The notes under the pieces: generated by a model
What the model saw: only the letters and a program-made list of their open reading frames with translations
Databases searched by the model: none
What the model was told of the DNA's origin: nothing
Position numbers and translations under genes: made by a program
NCBI GenBank assembly: GCA_023459435.1
Contig: JAEWUL010000247.1
Coordinates: 1-10,894 of the forward strand
DNA length: 10,894 nucleotides
Direction: 5' to 3'
Origin: Bacteroidota bacterium
GTDB lineage: Bacteria > Bacteroidota > Bacteroidia > Bacteroidales > WCHB1-69
In this document: positions 1-6,999 of the stretch, one piece after another
Position numbering within the stretch: the first letter of the stretch is position 1
Layout of the letters: every line of letters begins with the position of its first letter

Positions 1-9
1 TGTTTGCTA

Positions 10-60
10 AGCGAAGTGCAGCGAAGTACGGGAGCGATAGCGGACCCCGGAAAAAGCCCG
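10..60. repeat. REP-like intergenic repeat
   Basis: GC-rich stretch unlike the AT-rich surroundings. The octamer AGCGAAGT occurs at 10-17 and again at 20-27 (10-bp period), followed by related GAGCGATAGCGG and a CCCCGG block. From memory, similar GC-rich 'agcgaagt...agcggaccccgg' text recurs between genes in Bacteroidota genomes; this was not searched. It has no coding role that I can see. The reading frame that is open through it only looks like an extension of clpC. Confidence 0.5.
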
Positions 61-61
61 A

Positions 62-99
62 CGGTTGTAGAGACGCAATGCATTGCGTCTCTACAACCG
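62..99. repeat. Perfect 38-bp palindrome
   Basis: Two 19-bp arms, CGGTTGTAGAGACGCAATG and its exact reverse complement, meet with no spacer at 80/81. The palindrome ends sharply, since 61 and 100 do not pair. As RNA it would form a very stable hairpin on either strand. It directly follows the REP-like repeat and sits 20 nt upstream of the -33 element of the clpC promoter. It could terminate transcription of the gene upstream of the window, or be a mobile REP/MITE-type unit. No T-tract follows it on the + strand, so an intrinsic terminator is not clearly supported there. Confidence 0.85.
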
Positions 100-118
100 G
101 AACGCCCAAAAAAAACAA

Positions 119-150
119 TTTGCAACGAAACACAATTTTATTTATCTTTG
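119..150 (+). promoter_or_regulatory. Bacteroidota-type promoter of clpC
   Basis: TTTG at 119-122, a 20-bp spacer, then TATCTTTG at 143-150. This matches the Bacteroidota sigma-A pattern (TTTG, about 19-21 bp, TAnnTTTG). Transcription would begin near 155-157, giving an A/T-rich leader of roughly 28 nt before the ATG at 184. No Shine-Dalgarno sequence is visible, as is usual in this phylum. Confidence 0.75.
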
Positions 151-183
151 CAAGTTAATTTAACCAATAAAAGAAAATATTAT

Positions 184-2697
184 ATGGATTTTAAACTATC
201 AGATGAAATGCAATATGCTTTGGAAGAAGCAAAGAAAATTGCGATTCATTATAAATATCAAACCGTTGGGATAGAACATGTTACATTGGCTATTTTTAAA
301 TATCCCAATTATAGTACTACGATGCAGATTTTCGATTTTTTTAAAATCGATATGCTTCCTCTGAAAACCAAGCTCGAAGAGATGTTGGAAAATAATGAAA
401 ATCATGTGGAAGTTGCTCTGGAGGATATCAAATTCAATGTGCAAACAGAGAATATGATCCGTTTGGCATATATTATTGCACGTGACTGCCGAAATGCAAC
501 AACCGACATGATCCATTTTATCCTTGCTGTCATTAAAGATGGTAGAGGTGAAAACAACAATGTGATCAAATTGCTTTTTCGCAAAACTGGTCTCACTTAT
601 GATTCGATCATTGCTGAACTAAAAAAGGAGAATACAGATATTGAAACTTCCGGATATTTTATGGGGGGTGATGATGAAGAGGATGATGATGATCGCAGAT
701 CTGAATCTAAATACAGGAAAAATGCTCCCAAAGGTTCCGGCTCTACACCTATGTTGGATAGTTTCGGCAAAGATTTAACCCGATATGCTGCTGAGGGAAA
801 ACTGGATCCCATTGTGGGGCGCGAAAAAGAACTGGAACGGATTGCTCAGATCTTGTGTCGTCGAAAAAAGAATAATCCGGTACTCATTGGTGAGCCGGGT
901 GTAGGGAAATCGGCTATTGCTGAAGGGCTGGCGATCAAGATTCACGAAGGGAAAGTCTCAAGAACCCTGATCAACAAGAGGGTGGTGAGTTTAGATATGG
1001 CTTCACTGGTGGCTGGAACCAAATATCGTGGTCAGTTTGAAGAACGAATAAAAAGTATCTTAACAGAACTGGAAAAGAATCCCAATGTGATCCTTTTCAT
1101 TGATGAGTTACACACTTTAGTGGGTGCAGGTGGTGCTCAGGGAAGTCTGGATGCCTCGAATATGTTTAAACCCGCTCTGGCCCGCGGTGAACTCCAATGT
1201 ATTGGTGCAACTACACTCGATGAGTATCGCCAGTATATTGAAAAAGATGGGGCTTTAGAGCGTAGATTCCAGAAAATCATGATGGAACCCACTACACCTG
1301 AAGAGACCGTGACCATTCTCAACAATATCAAAGACAAATATGAAGATCATCATATCGTCAAGTTTTCTGAAGAAGCGATTCAGGCTTGTGTGGCCCTTTC
1401 TTCCCGGTATATCACCGATCGCTGCTTACCGGACAAAGCAATTGATGCCATGGATGAAGCGGGTTCAAGAGTTCATATCCAAAATATCAATGTCCCTATG
1501 GAGTTGATTGAAGTTGAAAAAGAGGCGGAAAGTCTTAAGAAACTCAAGGATGAAGCAGTTAAGAACCAACAGTTTCAAGCTGCTGCAGGATATAGAGATT
1601 CTTTAAGGATGATTGAGGAAAAAATGGAGTTGATCAAGAAGGAATGGGAAGCCAATGCCAGGATTGAGCGCCCAGTTGTTACGGAAGAGGATGTAGCAGA
1701 AGTGATGGCCATGATGACTGGAGTTCCTGTTAAGAGAATCGCTAAAAACGAAAGCGAAAAACTGATGCAAATGGCTGATGAACTGGAAGGGAAAGTGATC
1801 GGACAAAATGAAGCGATTGTCAAGATTGCCAAAGCGATCCGTCGTAACAGAGCCGGACTAAAAGACCCTAATAAACCTATTGGCACCTTTGTATTCCTCG
1901 GTCCAACCGGAGTTGGAAAAACCTATTTAGCGAAAGTTTTAGCTGAATATTTATTTGATTCACAAGATGCTATGATTCGGATCGACATGAGCGAATATAT
2001 GGAGAAACATACGGTATCCAGACTGATCGGTGCACCTCCGGGGTATGTTGGATATGAAGAGGGTGGACAATTGACAGAAAAAATCCGTAGAAAACCTTAC
2101 TCTATTGTCCTGCTGGATGAGATTGAAAAAGCGCACCATGATGTGTACAATGTTCTTTTACAAGTGTTTGATGATGGTCAACTTACAGATGGTATTGGTA
2201 GAAAAGTTGATTTTAAGAACACCATTTTGATCATGACTTCGAATATTGGATCTAGGGAGTTAAAAGATTTTGGGACCGGGGTTGGGTTTGCCACATCTGC
2301 AGTACAGAGTAATAAATCGAAATTAGAACACTCGGTTCTGGAAGGAGCCCTTAAGAAAAACTTTGCGCCAGAGTTTCTGAATCGGATTGATGACATCGTT
2401 TACTTCAACAATTTAGAAAAACCGGATATTATCAAAATCATTGACATTGAATTAGATAAAGTTTTAAAACGGGTAGAGGCATTGGGGTTAAGAGTCACTT
2501 TAACGGACAAAGCGAAAGATTTCTTAGCAGAAAAGGGGTGGGATCCCAATTATGGAGCGAGACCATTAAAGCGATGCATTCAAAAATATGTGGAAGATGT
2601 ATTGGCTGAAGAGATCTTGATGAACCGTTTTGAGAATCAGAAAGAGGTTGTGATGGATTATGATGATCTCAAGGAGGAAATGGTTGTTAAATATTGA
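184..2697 (+). CDS. clpC: ATP-dependent Clp protease ATP-binding subunit, ClpC type
   Basis: Cytoplasmic HSP100 AAA+ unfoldase of 837 residues, expected to feed substrates to ClpP. In order it shows a double Clp N-domain (about 1-145), an acidic linker with an unbroken D/E run at 163-170, and AAA1 with Walker A GEPGVGKS (236-243) and Walker B D307-E308. A UVR-like middle segment (about 455-480) is the ClpC hallmark. AAA2 has GPTGVGKT (573-580) and D645-E646. A VGF tripeptide at 700-702 lies where ClpC/ClpA carry the ClpP-docking loop, and a C-terminal D2-small domain follows. The length is normal for ClpC. I chose the ATG at 184 because the promoter at 119-150 precedes it and the N-domain begins there; the frame is open back to position 4 but only through repeats. 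It is transcribed alone or with the small gene 62 nt downstream. ClpA/ClpB are less likely: the VGF loop argues against ClpB, and the UVR segment argues against ClpA. Confidence 0.93.
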   Translation: MDFKLSDEMQYALEEAKKIAIHYKYQTVGIEHVTLAIFKYPNYSTTMQIFDFFKIDMLPLKTKLEEMLENNENHVEVALEDIKFNVQTENMIRLAYIIARDCRNATTDMIHFILAVIKDGRGENNNVIKLLFRKTGLTYDSIIAELKKENTDIETSGYFMGGDDEEDDDDRRSESKYRKNAPKGSGSTPMLDSFGKDLTRYAAEGKLDPIVGREKELERIAQILCRRKKNNPVLIGEPGVGKSAIAEGLAIKIHEGKVSRTLINKRVVSLDMASLVAGTKYRGQFEERIKSILTELEKNPNVILFIDELHTLVGAGGAQGSLDASNMFKPALARGELQCIGATTLDEYRQYIEKDGALERRFQKIMMEPTTPEETVTILNNIKDKYEDHHIVKFSEEAIQACVALSSRYITDRCLPDKAIDAMDEAGSRVHIQNINVPMELIEVEKEAESLKKLKDEAVKNQQFQAAAGYRDSLRMIEEKMELIKKEWEANARIERPVVTEEDVAEVMAMMTGVPVKRIAKNESEKLMQMADELEGKVIGQNEAIVKIAKAIRRNRAGLKDPNKPIGTFVFLGPTGVGKTYLAKVLAEYLFDSQDAMIRIDMSEYMEKHTVSRLIGAPPGYVGYEEGGQLTEKIRRKPYSIVLLDEIEKAHHDVYNVLLQVFDDGQLTDGIGRKVDFKNTILIMTSNIGSRELKDFGTGVGFATSAVQSNKSKLEHSVLEGALKKNFAPEFLNRIDDIVYFNNLEKPDIIKIIDIELDKVLKRVEALGLRVTLTDKAKDFLAEKGWDPNYGARPLKRCIQKYVEDVLAEEILMNRFENQKEVVMDYDDLKEEMVVKY

Positions 2698-2759
2698 CCC
2701 TAATTAATAATGGTTTAATGGAAATTGGTATCATTTGTATCACTAACAAATAAAAGCTC

Positions 2760-3242
2760 ATGTTTCAGGAAGATTACTTAATACGGCAGATCAATCAGTT
2801 AGCCAGAGCTTTAGGAAAGCTATTGTTTGATTTTATGGGTATCAAAAATACCGGATTAATCGAGCAATATCACCAGGTTGCAGATAAAATATTAAAAGAG
2901 GAGATCGATTATAATCTTACAGAACTCCTGGATATTCCAAATGATGAGTTTGTGACTCATTTGCTCCGAAAGGATGGTTTTAATAATGCCAATCTGAATT
3001 TACTGGCAGATCTCTTCTATGAAATGGGATCAGCATTACAAAAGGAAGTATCAGTAAAGTATTTTGAAAAATTAAATTCACTTGTGGGGTCGTTATCTCG
3101 TAAAAATAATTTATTTTTGTCAAAATTATTAAACATAAATTGTGCTCATGGATCATTCTCCTTTAGAAATTTTAGAAAAGTGTCCCCTGTTTATTGGTCT
3201 TTCAATGGATCGTATTTTAGATCTTTTAAATGGACAGTATAA
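2760..3242 (+). CDS. Small hypothetical protein, DUF6483-like
   Basis: 160-residue soluble protein, predicted mostly helical. The start (MFQEDYLIRQINQLARALGK) resembles small Firmicutes/Bacteroidota proteins of the DUF6483 type, recalled from memory; their function is unknown to me. No catalytic motif, signal peptide or membrane segment is visible. The last 30 or so residues (after about 128, rich in S, F, R and W) do not look like the helical body. They are encoded by the same DNA as the start of the Crp/Fnr gene in another frame, so the tail may be a recent extension through a lost stop. The gene lies 62 nt after clpC with no clear promoter of its own. Confidence 0.65.
   Translation: MFQEDYLIRQINQLARALGKLLFDFMGIKNTGLIEQYHQVADKILKEEIDYNLTELLDIPNDEFVTHLLRKDGFNNANLNLLADLFYEMGSALQKEVSVKYFEKLNSLVGSLSRKNNLFLSKLLNINCAHGSFSFRNFRKVSPVYWSFNGSYFRSFKWTV
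3112..3119 (+). promoter_or_regulatory. Possible internal -7 element for the Crp/Fnr gene
   Basis: TATTTTTG fits TAnnTTTG and would place a start site near 3124, about 24 nt before the ATG at 3148. It lies inside the preceding coding sequence. I see no good TTG -33 element at the expected distance, so this is tentative. Confidence 0.3.
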
Positions 3243-3831
3243 AATATTTTCATACAAAAATGGTGATCTAGTCCTTGCTCAAGGGGATGTGTTCAATCAT
3301 TTGTATATCATCAAACAAGGTAAGGTAAGTGCTGAAATGCTCGATGCACTGGGAAGAAATACTACTATTGAAGAACTTGAACCTTCCAAATTGATTGCCC
3401 CTGCTTTCCTTTTTGCAACCAAAAACAGAATCCCTGTAGATGTAATTGCCCGTACGGAAACACTCATCATTCGGATCACAGTGGACAAATTAACCGAGAT
3501 GATGCAAAAAGAGAAACTAATTTTGCAAAACTATCTCAATATTGTGGCCAATAGAGCCTATTTTTTATCTGAGAAGATCCGTTCTTATCGATTTGGAACC
3601 ATCAAATCCAAATGGGCCAACTATCTTTTGGAACAAGTGAATCTTCATCAAGATACCATTTTTCAAATTCCACACTCTCAACAAGAACTTGCTGATCTAT
3701 TCGGGGTTACAAGGCCGGCAGTGGCTAAAGCATTGGCACAACTTACAGAAATGGGGATTGTAAAATCGGATCGTAAATATTTTAGAGTAATGAATGTAAC
3801 CCTTTTGAAAAAGATTATTATGGAACAGTAA
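3148..3831 (+). CDS. Crp/Fnr family transcriptional regulator
   Basis: 227-residue DNA-binding regulator. An N-terminal cyclic-nucleotide-binding-type beta-roll spans about 12-125, then the long dimer helix, then a Crp-type winged helix-turn-helix (about 145-220). The recognition helix lies around VTRPAVAKAL (187-196). The phosphate-binding cassette is not that of E. coli CRP: the region reads LIAPAFLFATKNRIPVDV, without the GE...R pattern that binds cAMP. The N-terminus has no Cys cluster, so an FNR-type Fe-S cluster is unlikely. It belongs to a CRP-like branch that I recall as common in Bacteroidota and anaerobes; its ligand is not evident. I chose the ATG at 3148; a GTG at 3142 would add two residues. 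Its first 95 nt overlap the upstream gene in another frame. Targets cannot be read from the sequence. Confidence 0.88.
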   Translation: MDHSPLEILEKCPLFIGLSMDRILDLLNGQYKIFSYKNGDLVLAQGDVFNHLYIIKQGKVSAEMLDALGRNTTIEELEPSKLIAPAFLFATKNRIPVDVIARTETLIIRITVDKLTEMMQKEKLILQNYLNIVANRAYFLSEKIRSYRFGTIKSKWANYLLEQVNLHQDTIFQIPHSQQELADLFGVTRPAVAKALAQLTEMGIVKSDRKYFRVMNVTLLKKIIMEQ

Positions 3832-3882
3832 AAGAATCATTTCCATTTTCATTTTTGTGTTTCCTTTTATCTTAAAAAAATG

Positions 3883-3890
3883 TAACTTTG
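3883..3890 (+). promoter_or_regulatory. Probable -7 element ahead of the glycosyltransferase-rarA operon
   Basis: TAACTTTG matches TAnnTTTG exactly, placing transcription start near 3896 and the ATG at 3916 about 20 nt downstream. The nearest TTTG (3854-3857) is 25 bp upstream, longer than the usual 19-21. A weaker TTTC at 3860-3863 has the right spacing. Genes 3916-10147 follow with gaps of 9-12 nt, so this may serve the whole run. Confidence 0.55.
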
Positions 3891-3915
3891 CATCTCTAAT
3901 AAATGGATTCATACA

Positions 3916-4704
3916 ATGGCAAAGATTACCGGTATTATTACTACACTCAATGAAGAAAAAAACATTAAAGAAGCGATCATCTCTCTTTCGCAAATCTGTG
4001 ATGAGGTCATTGTTGTAGATTCTCATAGTACAGATCAAACGGTCTCCATAGCCCAGTCATTAGGAGCAAAAACGTATCTGCAGTCCTATTTAGGGGATGG
4101 TATTCAGAAAAATTTCGGAATTCAATATGCCACTTATCCATGGATTTTTAGCATGGATGCGGACGAAAGGATCTCTTCCCAACTTGCTGAGATCATTAAT
4201 AAAATAGATTTTAAAAAGGTGTCGTTTGATGGCTTTGCTGTTCGTCGAAGGAATTTTATTGGAAGCAGATGGGTGAAAAGTTGTGGTTGGTATCCTGATT
4301 ATCTGGTACGCTTGTTCAAACATGAAAAACTACGTTTCAGAGCAGTGAAACAACATGCATCAGTACCTGCAGAAAACACTGCAAAACTCAAAGGGGATCT
4401 TTTCCATTATCGGTATCAGAATCTGGGTGAATTGTTTGCAAAACCGGGTCGTAATTATAGTACGCGAGGTGCAAAAATTTTATTTCTGAAGGGAAAAAAA
4501 GCCACTCCATTAACTCCATTTATTCATGGATGTAGTGCTTTTATTATCAATTTCTTTTTCAAAGGAGCCATTTTTGAAGGTGTTGATGGATTCACTTTAG
4601 CACTCTCCATTGCTGTAAATAGCTTTCTAAAATATGCGAAACTTTTAGAATACCAAAGAGATCCTAAAGTTAGAGAAAATGAAAATTTTGATCAAGTTTG
4701 GTAA
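3916..4704 (+). CDS. Family 2 glycosyltransferase, WaaE/KdtX-like
   Basis: 262-residue GT-A fold transferase, likely acting at the inner face of the cytoplasmic membrane to add a sugar to a lipopolysaccharide-core or other glycolipid acceptor. The N-terminus carries TTLNEEKNI, then VVDSHSTDQT with nucleotide-contacting D35, and the metal-binding DAD motif at 81-83 within FSMDADERI. The middle contains the W/Y-rich acceptor region (SCGWYPDYLVRLF) typical of WaaE-type enzymes. The C-terminal 60 or so residues are hydrophobic and aromatic (PFIHGCSAFIINFFF onward), suggesting membrane association. Its length is close to WaaE (about 255 residues). It is not in a visible LPS cluster; the next gene, rarA, starts 12 nt downstream. 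Donor and acceptor cannot be told from sequence. Confidence 0.85.
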   Translation: MAKITGIITTLNEEKNIKEAIISLSQICDEVIVVDSHSTDQTVSIAQSLGAKTYLQSYLGDGIQKNFGIQYATYPWIFSMDADERISSQLAEIINKIDFKKVSFDGFAVRRRNFIGSRWVKSCGWYPDYLVRLFKHEKLRFRAVKQHASVPAENTAKLKGDLFHYRYQNLGELFAKPGRNYSTRGAKILFLKGKKATPLTPFIHGCSAFIINFFFKGAIFEGVDGFTLALSIAVNSFLKYAKLLEYQRDPKVRENENFDQVW

Positions 4705-4716
4705 CAAAGGAATCAT

Positions 4717-6990
4717 ATGCAACCGTTAGCAGAAATCTTAAGACCTAAAACTCTGGAGTCCTATATCGGACAAAAACATCTCATTGGAGCAGGTGGAGTG
4801 CTTAGGATTGCTATTGAGAATAAGCAAATACATTCGATGATCCTTTGGGGTCCTCCAGGTGTTGGAAAAACAACATTGGCTTTACTGATCTCTGAATTGA
4901 TAGAAGCGGATTGTTATATGTTGAGTGCGATAAGCTCAGGGGTTAAAGATATTAGATCTGTAATTGAAAAAGCGGAACAGTCAGAAAATCAATCTGTTCT
5001 GTTTATTGATGAGATCCACCGGTTTAGCAAAGCACAACAAGACTCATTATTAGGGGCGGTTGAAAGAGGTGTTGTTACACTAATTGGAGCTACAACTGAA
5101 AATCCATCCTTTGAAGTGATTGCACCATTGCTCTCCCGTTGTCAGGTTTATGTGCTTCATTCATTAGATAAAAGCGATCTGGAGCAAATCCTGAATGCTT
5201 GTATTACTCACCTGGAAAATACCATGGAGATCACCATCCGGGTGGAAGAACAAGAAGCCCTATTTAGAATATCGGGTGGGGATGCCCGTAAATTGATCAA
5301 TGCAATTGAACTTACTGTTAAATACACCAAACCTATAGATGGCGTTATCCTTCTTACGAATGAGAATGTGACGAAGTGTATTCAGAAAAATCTGGTTTTG
5401 TATGATAAAGCGGGCGAAAATCATTACGACATCATTTCAGCATTTATTAAATCTATTAGAGGTTCAGATCCTAATGCTGCTGTCTATTGGATGGCCCGCA
5501 TGATTGAAGCAGGTGAAGATCCTCTATTCATCGCCCGCCGAATGATCATCTTAGCTTCCGAAGATGTTGGCAATGCCAACCCCAATGCCCTTTTACTGGC
5601 CAACAGTTGTTTCCAGTCTGTTCACCAGATTGGGATGCCGGAAGGTAGAATTATCCTCTCTCAAACTGCAATCTATCTGGCTTCTTCACCTAAAAGCAAT
5701 GCATCCTATTTGGCTATTGATGAAGCGATTGAATGGGTGCATAAAACAGGTGATCTGCCTGTTCCACTCCATATCAGAAATGCTCCAACGTCACTCATGA
5801 AAGAGCTTCATTATGGGAAAGACTATAAATATGCACACTCTTTTGATCACAATTTTGTCAATCAGGAGTTCCTTCCGGATTCGATCAGTGGAAAAAAATT
5901 CTATGAACCGCAAGATAATCCTCGAGAAAATGAACTTAGGAAGTATTTAAAAAACTGTTGGAAAGATAAATATAGATATTTGATTCTGTTTTTAGTCGGT
6001 ATTTTTTCATTGTTGAAAGTAGATGCCCAAGACTTACACTATTCCCAGTTTTATACTGCCCATTATCTGTTGAATCCGGCTATGACGGGTGTTTTTGATG
6101 GTAAAGTGAGAGCCAATCTGAACCAGAAAACACAATGGCTCTCTGTAACCAAACCATTTGTTTCTCTTTCAGGCTCAATTGATGCCCCAATATATAAAAA
6201 CAACAAATTAAAACATCTGGTTGGTCTGGGGCTCCATATCAACACTGACAAAGCAGGGGACTCAGAGTTTCGCTCTTTGGATATTAACCTAGCAGCCTCT
6301 TTTGTAAAAAGTTTGGGATATAAAAATAATCACAAAATAGGGATTGGCTTCACCGGAGGGTATGTTCAACGCTCCCTTAATTATGCAGCTCTCCATTTTG
6401 ACGAACAGTTCCAAAACGGTTTTTATAATCCTAATAATCCTATTACAGAGCTCTTTGGTGATTTGAAAATCAACTATTTTGATTTCGGGTTGGGTGTTTT
6501 TTATAACTATTCTCCCCAAAAAAACAATCTCTACTCTTTTGGTTTCAGCGCTTTTCACCTCAATAGACCTACCCAATCTTACCGACAAGGAACTATGATC
6601 CTTCCGATTAGATTCACTCCTTTTTTTAGCTCAAGATTGATGCTAACAGATTACTTGGTTCTCTCACCTGCAGCATTTGCATCTATACAAGGGAATTTCA
6701 GTGAATATACAGCAGGGAGCAATTTAGAGTTTTTATTAAAGAAAAATGCATATACAACCCTCGCAACCTTTGGCGTTGGCCTGTTTTATCGTTGGAAAGA
6801 TGCCATTATTGTCAATGTTTTAATGGATGTTCAGAACCTAAAACTCGGATTTAGCTATGATTTAAATATTTCCACCTTTTTCCCTGCTACGAAGATTAGA
6901 GGTGGATTCGAACTTTCTATCATTTATACGTATAAAAAATCAAAGGTGGGTAGAACAGGTCGGGAACCTTGTCCTTATGAGATTATGTAA
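4717..6990 (+). CDS. rarA: RarA AAA+ protein fused in frame to a PorP/SprF-like outer-membrane protein
   Basis: 757 residues joining two normally separate proteins. Residues 1-421 are a complete RarA/MgsA, a cytoplasmic clamp-loader-like ATPase acting at stalled replication forks. They carry GPPGVGKT (45-52), Walker B D98-E99 in FIDEIHRFSKAQQD, GATTENPSF (about 124-132) and the SRC arginine-finger motif (140-142). The C-terminus WKDKYRY is where I expect Bacteroidota RarA to end. Residues 438-757 are a PorP/SprF-family barrel, starting QDLHYSQF, with LNPAMTG nearby and a C-terminal RGGFELS...PCP signature. Between them lies an internal signal peptide (416-437). No stop separates the halves and no ATG precedes the PorP half; only a TTG at 5980 could start it. 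AAAGG lies 6 nt upstream of the rarA ATG. Either this is a real fusion processed by signal peptidase, or rarA lost its stop (TGA or TAG to TTG is one substitution), or the sequence has an error. Confidence 0.88.
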   Translation: MQPLAEILRPKTLESYIGQKHLIGAGGVLRIAIENKQIHSMILWGPPGVGKTTLALLISELIEADCYMLSAISSGVKDIRSVIEKAEQSENQSVLFIDEIHRFSKAQQDSLLGAVERGVVTLIGATTENPSFEVIAPLLSRCQVYVLHSLDKSDLEQILNACITHLENTMEITIRVEEQEALFRISGGDARKLINAIELTVKYTKPIDGVILLTNENVTKCIQKNLVLYDKAGENHYDIISAFIKSIRGSDPNAAVYWMARMIEAGEDPLFIARRMIILASEDVGNANPNALLLANSCFQSVHQIGMPEGRIILSQTAIYLASSPKSNASYLAIDEAIEWVHKTGDLPVPLHIRNAPTSLMKELHYGKDYKYAHSFDHNFVNQEFLPDSISGKKFYEPQDNPRENELRKYLKNCWKDKYRYLILFLVGIFSLLKVDAQDLHYSQFYTAHYLLNPAMTGVFDGKVRANLNQKTQWLSVTKPFVSLSGSIDAPIYKNNKLKHLVGLGLHINTDKAGDSEFRSLDINLAASFVKSLGYKNNHKIGIGFTGGYVQRSLNYAALHFDEQFQNGFYNPNNPITELFGDLKINYFDFGLGVFYNYSPQKNNLYSFGFSAFHLNRPTQSYRQGTMILPIRFTPFFSSRLMLTDYLVLSPAAFASIQGNFSEYTAGSNLEFLLKKNAYTTLATFGVGLFYRWKDAIIVNVLMDVQNLKLGFSYDLNISTFFPATKIRGGFELSIIYTYKKSKVGRTGREPCPYEIM
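5962..6027 (+). other. Internal signal peptide at the RarA-PorP junction
   Basis: Codes for residues 416-437 of the fusion. The basic n-region KDKYRY doubles as the RarA C-terminus. The hydrophobic core LILFLVGIFSLL (422-433) follows, then KVDA|QD with a signal peptidase I site after A437. The charge pattern would keep RarA in the cytoplasm and export what follows. The two following genes have signal peptides ending in the same A|QD form. Confidence 0.7.
6028..6987 (+). other. PorP/SprF-like type IX secretion-associated barrel (C-terminal half of the fusion)
   Basis: 320-residue mature module with alternating beta-strands ending in aromatic residues, as in outer-membrane barrels. The N-terminal QDLHYSQF and LNPAMTG motifs define the PorP/SprF family. 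In Flavobacterium gliding and in type IX secretion, these proteins help anchor or secrete surface proteins such as SprB (family knowledge). No large adhesin or gldKLMN genes are visible here, so this is more likely an accessory PorP paralogue than the core machine. It pairs with the PD40-OmpA gene 9 nt downstream, a common arrangement. It may be translated separately from TTG 5980, but the signal peptide would then lack its basic residues. Confidence 0.8.
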
Positions 6991-6999
6991 TTAGTTGGA

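Noticed and set aside
62..99. Palindrome as a CRISPR repeat or as an intrinsic terminator on the + strand
   Set aside because: There is a single copy with no spacers and no T-tract after it on the + strand.
4..183. N-terminal 60-residue extension of ClpC from a TTG at position 4
   Set aside because: It translates the repeat, the palindrome and the promoter. ClpC homology begins at the ATG at 184, downstream of a good promoter.
1575..1886. Minus-strand reading frames of about 60-117 codons inside the real genes
   Set aside because: They lie antisense to well-supported coding sequences and show no recognisable domains or promoters.
2729..2737. Possible -7 promoter element before the small gene (TATCATTTG)
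   Set aside because: It has one base too many between TA and TTTG and no convincing -33 partner.
5975..5982. GATATTTG as an internal promoter for the PorP half
   Set aside because: It mismatches TAnnTTTG at the first base and would start transcription inside or after the signal peptide codons.
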